Below, one piece after another: positions 8,966 through 15,982 of a DNA stretch of 30,338 nt. Position 1 is the stretch's first letter, and each line of letters begins with the position of its first letter. The notes beneath the pieces were generated by a model that worked only from the letters and a program-made list of their open reading frames with translations, had not been told where the DNA came from and did not search any database. Position numbers and translations under genes: made by a program. The stretch lies in assembly GCF_000716675.1 (NCBI RefSeq), contig NZ_JNXT01000081.1:1-30338 (forward strand), read 5' to 3'. This stretch comes from Streptomyces alboflavus (GTDB taxonomy: Bacteria; Actinomycetota; Actinomycetes; Streptomycetales; Streptomycetaceae).

Positions 8966-9975
8966 GCGACCGGCACCGCGGGCCCCGCCGCGCGCTCGGG
9001 CGTCGTCGCCGTGAACGTCCTGCGGTAGGCGGCCGGAGAAACGCCGAGCACGGACCGCATGTGCTGGCGCAGGGAGTTGCCGGTGCCGAAGCCCGCGCGG
9101 TGGGCCACCAGGTCGATGGGCAGGTCGCTGGCCTCCAGGAGGTGGCGGGCCAGCTCCAGGCGCTGGGCGGTGAGCCAGCGGCCGGGTGTGGTGCCCACCT
9201 CGTCGCGGAAGCGGCGCGTGAACGTGCGCAGGCTCATGCGCGCGTGGTCGGCGAGGTCGCCCAGCGTCAGCGGCTCCTGGAGCCGCTGCAGCGCCCACGC
9301 GCGCGTGTCGGCCGTCGTGGCGAGGGTCGCCTCGGGGACGGGCCGTTCGATGTACTGCGCCTGCCCGCCGTCGCGCCAGGGCGGCACGACGCAGGTGCGC
9401 GCGACGTGGTTGGCGACGGCGCTGCCGTGGTCGCGGCGCACCAGGTGCAGGCACAGGTCGACCCCGGCGGCCACACCGGCCGAGGTGAGGATGTCGCCGT
9501 CGTCCACGAAGAGCACGTCCTCGTCCACGCGCACGCGCGGGTAGGTGCGCTGGAAGTGCGGGGCGACGTGCCAGTGGGTCGTCGCGGGGCGCCCGTCGAG
9601 GAGTCCCGCGGCGGCGAGGACGTACGAGGCGCTGCAGAACGACACCAGGCGCGCGCCGGTCCTGATCCGGCCGAGCGCGGCGGCGACCGGCTCCGGGAGC
9701 GTGTCGCCGGTCAGGCCCTTGTCGAGCTCGCTCGTCGGGGGGATCACGACCGTGTCGGCGCTCTCCAGGGCCTCGGGTCCGTGCTCGACGGCTACGGAGA
9801 AGCCCGCTTCCGTCCGCACCGGGCGGCCGTCCACCGTGCACACCACGATGTCGTACAGCGGGCGTCCCGCCTCGTCCGCCGCCGTGCCGAAGACGCGCGA
9901 AGGAATGCCCAGCTCAAAGGGGTACACGCCCTCCAGGGCGAGAACGACGACACGGTGGGTGCTGCGGGAGGCCAT
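8962..9975 (-). CDS. GlxA-type transcriptional regulator (DJ-1/PfpI plus AraC HTH)
   Basis: 337 residues. The N-terminal DJ-1/PfpI-like domain (about 8-190) carries the elbow cysteine C114 in SFCSASYVLAAAGLLDGRPATTHW. The C-terminal AraC/XylS double helix-turn-helix occupies about 225-322 (LTLGDLADHARMSLRTFTRRF and the PIDLVAHRAGFGTGNSLRQHM region). Family members act as ligand- or redox-responsive activators, often of a neighbouring catabolic gene. The ATG at 9975 diverges from a medium-chain oxidoreductase gene across 94 bases containing a 21-bp-spaced direct repeat. It probably controls that gene, and its own transcription, in response to an electrophile or quinone. The ligand is inference. 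Confidence 0.94.
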   Translation of the reverse strand: MASRSTHRVVVLALEGVYPFELGIPSRVFGTAADEAGRPLYDIVVCTVDGRPVRTEAGFSVAVEHGPEALESADTVVIPPTSELDKGLTGDTLPEPVAAALGRIRTGARLVSFCSASYVLAAAGLLDGRPATTHWHVAPHFQRTYPRVRVDEDVLFVDDGDILTSAGVAAGVDLCLHLVRRDHGSAVANHVARTCVVPPWRDGGQAQYIERPVPEATLATTADTRAWALQRLQEPLTLGDLADHARMSLRTFTRRFRDEVGTTPGRWLTAQRLELARHLLEASDLPIDLVAHRAGFGTGNSLRQHMRSVLGVSPAAYRRTFTATTPERAAGPAVPVA

Positions 9976-10003
9976 GGCCAGATTCTGTCACATGATGGCC
10001 AAA
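9974..10003. promoter_or_regulatory. Candidate AraC-type operator (direct repeat)
   Basis: ATGGCCAGA (9974-9982) and ATGGCCAAA (9995-10003) are direct repeats 21 bases apart, two helical turns on one face. They lie between the regulator and the oxidoreductase, and the first overlaps the regulator's start codon. AraC-family proteins commonly bind such repeats. Assigning this site to the adjacent regulator is inference. Confidence 0.4.
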
Positions 10004-10069
10004 CTGCCAGCACCACGAGCGGGCCTAGGGACGCACGCTGGTGGTCGCTCAGCAGAAAGGACCAGATCA

Positions 10070-11029
10070 ATGAGCTCCCGTACGACCGCCACCATGCGTG
10101 CCGTCAGCCCGCGCGCGTGGGGTGCCCCCGATGTCCTCGTCCCCGTCGAGGTGGACCGCCCCGAGCCCGGGATCACCGAGATCCTGGTGAAGGTGCACGC
10201 GGCCGGGGTGAATCCGGTGGACTGGAAGACGCGGGCCGCGGGCGAGTTCGGGACGTGGGGCGACACCCCGATCCTCGGCTACGACGTGTCCGGCACGGTC
10301 GAGGCCGTCGGCCCCGGGGTGACGCTGTTCGCGCCCGGTGACGAGGTGTTCGGCATGCCGCGCTTCCCGGAGCAGGCGGGCGGCTACGCCGAGTACGTCG
10401 TCGCCCCGGCCCGGCGCTTCGCCCGCAAGCCCGCGAACATCGACCACGTGGAGGCCGCGGCGCTGCCCCTGGCTGCGCTCACCGCCTGGCAGGGCCTGAT
10501 CGAGACCGCGGAGCTGCGCGCGGGCCAGCGCGTCCTGATCCACGCGGCGGCCGGGGGCGTCGGCCACCTCGCCGTGCAGATCGCCAAGGCGCAGGGCGCG
10601 TACGTCATCGGGACGGCGCGCGCCGACAAGCACGACTTCCTGCGCTCCCTCGGCGCGGACGAGCTGATCGACTACACGACCACGGACTTCGCCGAGGCCG
10701 TGCGTGACGTGGACGTGGTCCTGGACGGCGTCGGCGGCCCGTACGGCGACCGCTCCCTGCCCGTCCTGCGGCGCGGCGGCCACCTGGTGACGCTGCCCGA
10801 CCCGGGCGGCCTTCCCGACGCCGAGCGGGCGCGCCAGGCGGGCGTCCACACGGGCTGGACCATCGTCGAGCCGGACCGGCACGGCATGCTGGAGATCGCC
10901 CGCCTGGTCACGGAGGGGCGCCTGCGCGCCGAGGTCGCCGAGACGTTCCCCCTGGAGCGAGCAGCCGAGGCACACGCCATGGGCGAACTCTCCCGCACCC
11001 AGGGCAAGCTGGTCCTCACGGTGGCGTGA
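10070..11029 (+). CDS. NADP-dependent oxidoreductase, quinone-oxidoreductase type (MDR superfamily)
   Basis: 319 residues from the ATG at 10070, with GAAAGGA 9 bases upstream. The GroES-like N-terminal domain (about 10-125) includes AAGVNPVDWKTRAG-type residues at 44-58. The nucleotide-binding domain follows, with AAAGGVGHLAVQ at 159-170. No structural-zinc cysteine cluster is present, so this is the zinc-free QOR branch, which reduces quinones or activated alkenes with NADPH. The gene is divergent from the GlxA-type regulator, which is its likely controller. It converges on mnmA across a large inverted repeat. Confidence 0.94.
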   Translation: MSSRTTATMRAVSPRAWGAPDVLVPVEVDRPEPGITEILVKVHAAGVNPVDWKTRAAGEFGTWGDTPILGYDVSGTVEAVGPGVTLFAPGDEVFGMPRFPEQAGGYAEYVVAPARRFARKPANIDHVEAAALPLAALTAWQGLIETAELRAGQRVLIHAAAGGVGHLAVQIAKAQGAYVIGTARADKHDFLRSLGADELIDYTTTDFAEAVRDVDVVLDGVGGPYGDRSLPVLRRGGHLVTLPDPGGLPDAERARQAGVHTGWTIVEPDRHGMLEIARLVTEGRLRAEVAETFPLERAAEAHAMGELSRTQGKLVLTVA

Positions 11030-11034
11030 CGCAC

Positions 11035-11197
11035 AGGGGGCTGCGCCCCTCTCCCCCGCATCGCCGCTCCGCGGCTCGTCCTCAAACGCCGGACGGGCTT
11101 TTCCCCCTCGGCTGCCGTCCGGCGGAGGTATCAGCCTGTCCGGCGCTTGAGGACGAGGCGCGGAGCGCCGATCGGGGGGCAAGGGGCGCAGCCCCCT
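11035..11197. terminator. Long inverted repeat between convergent genes (bidirectional terminator)
   Basis: The arms 11035-11099 and 11133-11197 are near-complementary over about 65 bases. The outer 16 bases pair perfectly (AGGGGGCTGCGCCCCT with 11182-11197). The inner 23 bases (11077-11099 with 11133-11155) differ at two positions, both G-U compatible in RNA. It separates the oxidoreductase stop from the mnmA stop. A related structure occurs at 22281-22480. Transcription termination is the probable role; the sequence family is common in Streptomyces intergenic regions (recalled). Confidence 0.8.
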
Positions 11198-11236
11198 AAA
11201 GGGCTAGCCGCCTACGCGGGCTGACGATCCCGGGCC

Positions 11237-12379
11237 TCAGGCCAGCGCAGCGACCCGCTCGGTGGCGGCGATCGTCGCCGAGCCCACCACCCGCGAGCCG
11301 TCGTACAGAACGATCGCCTGGCCGGGGGCCACACCGCGCACCGGCTCGGTGAAGCTCACGTGCAGGCGGTCGTCGACCAGCTCCGCGGTGACCTCGGTCT
11401 CGCCGCCGTGGGCGCGTAGCTGCGCGGTGTAGGTGCCCGCTCCGGAGGGAACGGCACCGCACCAGCGCGGCTTGACGGCCGTCAGGGCGGTCACGTCGAG
11501 GGCGGCGGCGGGACCGACCGTCACGCGGTTGTCGACCGGGGAGATGTCCAGGACGTAGCGCGGCTTGCCGTCGGGCGCGGGCGTGCCGATGCGCAGGCCC
11601 TTGCGCTGCCCGATCGTGAAGCCGAAGGCACCTTCGTGGCTGCCGACGACCGCGCCGGACTCGTCCACGATGTCGCCCTCCGCCTTGCCGAGGCGCGAGG
11701 CCAGGAAGCCCTGGGTGTCGCCGTCCGCGATGAAGCAGATGTCGTGGCTGTCGGGCTTCTTGGCGACGGCGAGGCCCCGGCGCTCGGCCTCCGCGCGGAT
11801 CTCGTCCTTCGTGGTGACGGTGTCGCCGAGCGGGAACATCGCGTGCGCGAGCTGCCGGTCGTCGAGCACCCCGAGGACGTAGCTCTGGTCCTTGGCCATG
11901 TCCGAGGCGCGGTGCAGCTCGCGCACCCCGTCCGCGCCCGTGATCACCTGGGCGTAGTGGCCGGTGCAGACCGCGTCGAAGCCGAGGGCGAGGGCCTTGT
12001 CCAGGAGCGCCGCGAACTTGATCTTCTCGTTGCAGCGCAGGCACGGGTTCGGGGTGCGCCCGGCCTCGTACTCGGCGATGAAGTCCTCGACCACGTCCTC
12101 GCGGAAGCGCTCGGCGAGGTCCCACACGTAGAACGGGATGCCGATGACGTCCGCCGCGCGGCGGGCGTCGCGCGAGTCCTCGATGGTGCAGCAGCCGCGC
12201 GCGCCCGTGCGGAACGACTGCGGGTTCGCCGACAGCGCCAGATGCACGCCGGTCACGTCGTGCCCGGCTTCGGCGGCACGGGCGGCTGCGACGGCGGAGT
12301 CCACCCCGCCGGACATGGCGGCGAGGACACGGAGCGGGCGGCTGGTGCGCGGCGGTGCCGACGGGATCTGCGAAGTCAT
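11237..12379 (-). CDS. mnmA: tRNA-specific 2-thiouridylase MnmA
   Basis: 380 residues. It adds sulfur to the wobble U34 of Lys, Glu and Gln tRNAs, with ATP activation. The PP-loop SGGVDS is at 23-28, the first catalytic cysteine is C113 in TPNPCLRCN and the second is C215 in DSHDICF. A C-terminal beta-barrel follows the FTIGQRKGL motif. The start chosen is the ATG at 12379, 24 bases inside the longest frame, because the family sequence begins soon after. Its sulfur donor is expected to be a cysteine desulfurase, and one is encoded on the same strand at 13327-14505. The divergent amidase gene lies between them. Confidence 0.96.
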   Translation of the reverse strand: MTSQIPSAPPRTSRPLRVLAAMSGGVDSAVAAARAAEAGHDVTGVHLALSANPQSFRTGARGCCTIEDSRDARRAADVIGIPFYVWDLAERFREDVVEDFIAEYEAGRTPNPCLRCNEKIKFAALLDKALALGFDAVCTGHYAQVITGADGVRELHRASDMAKDQSYVLGVLDDRQLAHAMFPLGDTVTTKDEIRAEAERRGLAVAKKPDSHDICFIADGDTQGFLASRLGKAEGDIVDESGAVVGSHEGAFGFTIGQRKGLRIGTPAPDGKPRYVLDISPVDNRVTVGPAAALDVTALTAVKPRWCGAVPSGAGTYTAQLRAHGGETEVTAELVDDRLHVSFTEPVRGVAPGQAIVLYDGSRVVGSATIAATERVAALA

Positions 12380-12440
12380 AGCCCTAACAGGGTACGGGTC
12401 CACGGGAACCCGGCGCCCCTGAGTATGCGTTGAGGATCAC

Positions 12441-13154
12441 ATGGGGGACGAGAAGACGGAGAGCACCGAGGACGGCGGGCAGGCCGCGCCGGCGCCCGAG
12501 CGCGCGGTCAGCAGGCGTGCGCTGCTGCTCGGCGGCGCGGCCGTCGTGGGCGTGGGCACCCTCCTGGTCGCCCGCGACAAGCTGGGGTGGCGGCTTCCCG
12601 GAGGGGCGAAGGAGCGCAAGGAGGGCGCGGTCGACGCCCGGGGCGCCCAGTGGATAGCGGCGTCCTCCGCGAACTGGCGGCGCGCCGACCGCCCCGACGA
12701 CTACGAGATCGACCGCATCGTCGTCCACGTCGTGCAGGGCAGCTATCGCACCGCCCTGAAGGTCTTCAAGGACCCCGGCCACGGCGCCGCCGCGCACTAC
12801 GTGGTCCGCAAGGACGGTCACATCGCCCAGATGATCCGCGAGCTCGACGTGGCGTTCCACGCGGGCAGCAGACGGATGAACGAACGCAGTGTGGGCATCG
12901 AGCACGAGGGTTTCGTGGACCGGAAGGAGTCGTTCACGGACGCGATGTACGAGTCGTCGGCGCGGCTCGCGGCGGGGATCTGCCGGCGGTACGACTTCCC
13001 GGTGGACCGGGAGCACATCATCGGGCACGTGGAGGTGGAGGGGACGGACCACACGGATCCGGGGCCGCACTGGGACTGGGACCGGTATCTGCGGCTGGTG
13101 CGGCGGGAGCGGGATCGGCCCGCTCGGCCTGCGCGGACCGTGACGCCCGCCTAG
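12441..13154 (+). CDS. Tat-exported N-acetylmuramoyl-L-alanine amidase (Amidase_2)
   Basis: 237 residues. A twin-arginine signal (SRRALLLGGAAVVGVG, RR at 25-26) indicates export across the membrane by Tat. The catalytic domain is about 70-222. By comparison with AmpD-type enzymes the zinc ligands are H96 (VVHVVQG), H196 (GHVEVEG) and D206 (TDPGP), with catalytic E154 (VGIEHEG). It should cleave the lactyl-alanine amide bond of peptidoglycan or muropeptides outside the membrane. The ATG at 12441 has GAGGA 5-8 bases upstream. It diverges from mnmA and converges on the cysteine desulfurase. Confidence 0.93.
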   Translation: MGDEKTESTEDGGQAAPAPERAVSRRALLLGGAAVVGVGTLLVARDKLGWRLPGGAKERKEGAVDARGAQWIAASSANWRRADRPDDYEIDRIVVHVVQGSYRTALKVFKDPGHGAAAHYVVRKDGHIAQMIRELDVAFHAGSRRMNERSVGIEHEGFVDRKESFTDAMYESSARLAAGICRRYDFPVDREHIIGHVEVEGTDHTDPGPHWDWDRYLRLVRRERDRPARPARTVTPA

Positions 13155-13212
13155 CGGGTCCGGTGGAGGTGTGGCCCGGCTGGGAGCTCCCCAAGCCCGC
13201 CCCTTCCCGATC

Positions 13213-13229
13213 CCGGGGCTCCGCCCCGG
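13213..13229. terminator. Hairpin between convergent amidase and desulfurase genes
   Basis: CCGGGGC-TCC-GCCCCGG forms a perfect 7-bp stem with a 3-base loop. The following sequence (ACCCCGCTCCTCAAAC) is identical to that after the hairpin at 22346-22362. There the second stem pair is T-A instead of C-G, a compensatory change that supports a selected stem. It probably terminates one or both convergent transcripts. Confidence 0.6.
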
Positions 13230-13246
13230 ACCCCGCTCCTCAAACT

Positions 13247-13278
13247 CCCCCAAGCTCTTAAGGAGCAGGGGGACCCCC
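13247..13278. repeat. Small hairpin repeat, copy B
   Basis: CCCCC-AA-GCTC-TTAAG-GAGC-A-GGGGG followed by ACCCCC has the same two-block stem as copy A at 3791. It splits a larger repeat: after CTCCTCAAAC the copy at 22371 continues GCCGGAGGGGCTG, whereas here the hairpin intervenes before AGGGGCTG. Confidence 0.65.
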
Positions 13279-13326
13279 ATGAGGGGCTGGATTGCCCCGC
13301 CGGAGAGGCTGAGGTCGACTCAGCCG

Positions 13327-14505
13327 TCAGCTGAGGCCCGCCGTCCTTGCCCGCTCCACCGCCGGGCCGATCGCCGCCGCCACCGCCTCCACGTCCTCCT
13401 TCGTCGACGTGTGGCCGAGGGAGAAGCGGAGGGTGCCGCGGGCGAGGTCCGGGTCGGTGCCGGTGGCGAGGAGGACGTGGCTGGGCTGGGCGACGCCCGC
13501 GGTGCAGGCCGAGCCGGTGGAGCACTCGATGCCCTGGGCGTCCAGGAGCAGCAGGAGGGAGTCGCCCTCGCAGCCGGGGAAGGTGAAGTGGGCGTTGGCG
13601 GGGAGGCGCCCCGCGGGGTCCGGGTCGCCGCCGAGGATGGCGTCGGGGACGGCGGCGCGGACGGCCGCGACCAGCTCGTCGCGGAGCGCGCCGATCTCCC
13701 GGGCGAACCACTCACGGCGCTCGGCGGCGAGCCGCCCGGCCACGGCGAACGCGGCGACGGCGGGCACGTCCAGGGTGCCGGAGCGCACGTGCCGCTCCTG
13801 GCCGCCGCCGTGAAGGACGGGCACGGGGCTGTGGGCGCGGCCGAGCAGCAGCGCGCCGATGCCGTAGGGGCCGCCGACCTTGTGCCCGGAGACGGTCATC
13901 GCGGCGAGCCCGGAGGCGCCGAAGTCGACGGGCACCTGCCCGAAGGCCTGCACGGCGTCGGCGTGCAGCGGCACGTCGAACTCGGCGCAGACGTCGGCCA
14001 GTTCGCGTACCGGCTGGAGGGTGCCGATCTCGTTGTTGGCCCACATGACGGTGGCGAGGGCGACGTCCTCGGGGTTGCGGGCGATGGCCTCGCGGAGCGC
14101 GTCGGGGTGCACGCGGCCGTGCGCGTCGACGGGGAGGTACTCGACGGTGGCGCCCTCGTGCTCGCCGAGCCAGTCGACGGCGTCGAGGACGGCGTGGTGC
14201 TCGACGGGGCTCGCGAGGACCCGGGTGCGGGCCTGCCCGCCGTCCGCGCCGGAGCGCCGCGCCCAGTACAGGCCCTTCACTGCGAGGTTGTCCGCCTCGG
14301 TGCCGCCCGAGGTGAGGACGACCTCGCTGGGGCGCGCGCCGAGCGACTCGGCCAGCGCCTCGCGGGCCTCCTCGACGGTGCGGCGGGCCCGGCGGCCCGC
14401 CGCGTGCAGCGAGGAGGCGTTGCCGGTGACGGCGAGCTGGGCGGTCATCGCCGAGATCGCTTCCGGGAGCATCGGGGTGGTCGCGGCGTGGTCGAGGTAG
14501 GCCAT
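13327..14505 (-). CDS. Cysteine desulfurase (NifS/IscS-type, class V aminotransferase fold)
   Basis: 392 residues from the ATG at 14505; an in-frame GTG at 14514 adds three residues. It is a PLP enzyme that converts cysteine to alanine and a protein-bound persulfide. Visible features, numbered from the GTG, are YLDHAATTP near the N-terminus, SSLHAAGR, the PLP lysine K212 in [10 protein letters not shown], and the persulfide cysteine C337 in STGSACTAG. The likely sulfur acceptors are MnmA, encoded on the same strand one gene away, and iron-sulfur assembly. A TAGAAT hexamer ends 11 bases before the ATG and no ribosome-binding site is seen, so a leaderless or nearly leaderless mRNA is plausible. 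That favours the ATG over the GTG. Confidence 0.95.
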   Translation of the reverse strand: MAYLDHAATTPMLPEAISAMTAQLAVTGNASSLHAAGRRARRTVEEAREALAESLGARPSEVVLTSGGTEADNLAVKGLYWARRSGADGGQARTRVLASPVEHHAVLDAVDWLGEHEGATVEYLPVDAHGRVHPDALREAIARNPEDVALATVMWANNEIGTLQPVRELADVCAEFDVPLHADAVQAFGQVPVDFGASGLAAMTVSGHKVGGPYGIGALLLGRAHSPVPVLHGGGQERHVRSGTLDVPAVAAFAVAGRLAAERREWFAREIGALRDELVAAVRAAVPDAILGGDPDPAGRLPANAHFTFPGCEGDSLLLLLDAQGIECSTGSACTAGVAQPSHVLLATGTDPDLARGTLRFSLGHTSTKEDVEAVAAAIGPAVERARTAGLS

Positions 14506-14515
14506 GGTGGGCACG

Positions 14516-14521
14516 ATTCTA
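14516..14521 (-). promoter_or_regulatory. Candidate -10 box of the desulfurase gene
   Basis: TAGAAT on the minus strand ends 11 bases before the ATG at 14505. Initiation at A14508 or A14505 would give a transcript with three or no leader bases, which fits the absence of a ribosome-binding site. No good -35 box is visible 17-18 bases upstream. Confidence 0.35.
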
Positions 14522-14569
14522 CGAGCCGCGGCCGAGGGCCCCGACCCCGCGGTGGCGCGTCTGCGCCGG

Positions 14570-14923
14570 TCAGCCCGCGAAGCTCCAGGACACCGAGTTG
14601 TTCAGGGACATCAGGGTGACGAGGACGACGAGATCGGCCACGCCGAGCCCGAGTCCGAGCAGCGCGCGACCGCGCCGTGCGGTGCCGCGCCACAGCGCGA
14701 GGGACGCGAGGACGATGGCGACGGGACCGAGCACGATGTTCAGGACGAGCAGGCCGAGCAGTCCGAGGACGAAGGAGGCCACGGCCATGCCGTCGGTGTC
14801 GCGACGGCCGACGGGCCGGGTCTCAGGAAGGCCCTCGGGACGGCTGCCAGGAAGGCCCTCGGGACGGCTGCCAGGACGGTTCTCGGAGCGGCTGTCGGTC
14901 GGCGCCTGTGCGGTGAGCTCCAT
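14570..14923 (-). CDS. Small DUF4190 membrane protein
   Basis: 117 residues. A hydrophilic N-terminal tail (1-45) contains an eight-residue unit, GSRPEGLP, in tandem, with a degenerate third copy. Two membrane segments follow (about 46-72 and 83-107) with [14 protein letters not shown] and the Gly-rich [12 protein letters not shown], typical of DUF4190. The function of the family is unknown. The ATG at 14923 has an excellent ribosome-binding site (AAGGAG, 7-base spacing). It is 50 bases downstream of another small membrane-protein gene and 64 bases upstream of the desulfurase, so a single transcript is possible. Confidence 0.85.
   Translation of the reverse strand: MELTAQAPTDSRSENRPGSRPEGLPGSRPEGLPETRPVGRRDTDGMAVASFVLGLLGLLVLNIVLGPVAIVLASLALWRGTARRGRALLGLGLGVADLVVLVTLMSLNNSVSWSFAG
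14824..14895. repeat. 24-bp tandem repeat inside the DUF4190 gene
   Basis: Two identical 24-base units (14824-14847 and 14848-14871) are followed by a diverged third (14872-14895). They encode the Gly-Ser-Arg-Pro-Glu-Gly-Leu-Pro repeats of the cytoplasmic tail. Such arrays change copy number easily in frame. Confidence 0.85.
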
Positions 14924-14973
14924 GATGCGACTCCTTGGGAGTGGGCGGATGCCGTACGGAGGCGGGGTGCGGG

Positions 14974-15126
14974 TCAGCGATGCCGCGCCCGGCGCTCGCG
15001 CAGCGCGAACACCACCAGCCAGACGCCGATGACGGCCGCCATGACGAGGGAGACGGACAGCGGGGCGTGCGCCACGGTGCCCATGGCGACGCCGAGGAGC
15101 AGGAGTGCGGCGACGAGGAACAGCAT
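14974..15126 (-). CDS. 50-residue hydrophobic membrane protein
   Basis: The sequence is almost entirely two hydrophobic stretches: residues 1-18 (MLFLVAALLLLGVAMGTV) and about 24-41 (SLVMAAVIGVWLVVFAL). It ends in a basic tail, RERRARHR. The ATG at 15126 has a near-perfect ribosome-binding site (AGGAGGGG) and codon third positions are strongly G/C. These are good grounds for a real gene despite its size. It is the first gene downstream of the palindrome-rich region shared with the divergent TetR gene and lies just ahead of the DUF4190 gene. No family is recognised; similar two-span peptides often accompany transporters or respond to envelope stress, but nothing here shows which. Confidence 0.75.
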   Translation of the reverse strand: MLFLVAALLLLGVAMGTVAHAPLSVSLVMAAVIGVWLVVFALRERRARHR

Positions 15127-15173
15127 GAGAAGAACCCCTCCTGTGCGGACAGCTGCCGAACCTTCGGTGAACG

Positions 15174-15252
15174 GTTGTGGTTACAACTGTTCACTGACTA
15201 GAGAGTCTACTCTCCCCACGGCTTTCAAAACTCGGAGAACAGTTGTTAACTG
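15174..15252. promoter_or_regulatory. Divergent TetR control region with three palindromic elements
   Basis: GTTACAACTGTTC (15180-15192) and GAACAGTTGTTAAC (15237-15250) are inverted copies differing by one base insertion. The second also forms the local palindrome CAGTTGTTAACTG (15240-15252), just before the TetR start codon. Between them lies GAGAGT-CT-ACTCTC (15201-15214), a perfect palindrome. The region is AT-rich for this genome. TetR-family repressors usually bind such palindromes in their own divergent promoter; which element is the operator is unknown. Confidence 0.6.
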
Positions 15253-15258
15253 CATGGC

Positions 15259-15960
15259 ATGAGTCACACCCTCGACGGCCCGGCCCCGGGCGCCCGCCAG
15301 GCGCAGAAGCAGAAGACCCGGCAGGCCCTGCTCGACGCGGCGCTGCACCTCCTCGCGGAGCAGAGCCTGTCCAGCCTCGGCCTGCGCGAGGTGACCCGCG
15401 CCGTCGGCGTGGCCCCGACCGCCTTCTACCGGCACTTCCGCGACACGGCCGACCTGGGCGTGGCCCTGGTCGAGGAGGCCCTGGGCAGCCTGCACACCAC
15501 CCTGGTCGCCACCCTCGCGGCGACCGGTGACGGCGAGGAGCGCATCACGGCCGCCGTGGACCTGATCGTCGCGTACGTCCGGACGTACCCCGCCCACGCC
15601 CGCTTCATCGCGCGCGAGCAGCACGGCGGCGTGAAGGCGGTGCGCGAGGCCATCGGCGGCCAACTCGCGCTGTTCGCCGAGGAGGTGGCGGCGCAGTTCG
15701 CCAAGGAGCCGGAGGCGGCGGGCTGGAGCGAGGCGGACCTCCTCATGCTCGCCCGGATGTACGTGGACCACATGGTGATGACCGCGTCCGCGCTCCTGGG
15801 GACCGACGACGAGGAGCCCGTGGCCGACCGGGCCCGCAGACAGCTGCGCCTGCTCACCCTGGGGCGCAGGCACTGGCTGGACGAGACAGTGGACGAGACA
15901 GTGGACAAGGCGGCGGGCGAGACGGCGGACAAGTCTGGCCGGTACTCGACGGAACCGTAA
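15259..15960 (+). CDS. TetR-family transcriptional regulator
   Basis: 233 residues. The N-terminal TetR helix-turn-helix is about 18-64 (TRQALLDAALHLLAEQS, then LREVTRAVGVAPTAFYRHF). The ligand-binding domain follows, and the C-terminus carries a short repetitive tail (LDETVDETVDKAAGETADK) encoded by a 12-bp duplication. The overall look is of the FabR-like subgroup that regulates lipid or envelope genes, but this is a weak resemblance. No ribosome-binding site precedes the ATG at 15259, so the mRNA may be leaderless. A two-codon ORF (ATGGCATGA) overlaps that start. It is divergent from the two small membrane-protein genes, which are its likeliest targets, and 22 bases upstream of the hydrolase gene. 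Confidence 0.93.
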   Translation: MSHTLDGPAPGARQAQKQKTRQALLDAALHLLAEQSLSSLGLREVTRAVGVAPTAFYRHFRDTADLGVALVEEALGSLHTTLVATLAATGDGEERITAAVDLIVAYVRTYPAHARFIAREQHGGVKAVREAIGGQLALFAEEVAAQFAKEPEAAGWSEADLLMLARMYVDHMVMTASALLGTDDEEPVADRARRQLRLLTLGRRHWLDETVDETVDKAAGETADKSGRYSTEP

Positions 15961-15982
15961 GGGGCAACTAGCCTCCTTGGTC

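Noticed and set aside
8878..10341. 487-codon plus-strand ORF across the GlxA-type regulator
   Set aside because: It spans a convergent gene end and a divergent promoter and has shadow composition.
14823..15194. 123-codon minus-strand ORF covering the 50-residue gene and the start of the DUF4190 gene
   Set aside because: It is out of frame with both, is Ser/Cys/Arg-rich and lacks a ribosome-binding site. The two smaller frames have strong ribosome-binding sites and membrane-protein composition.
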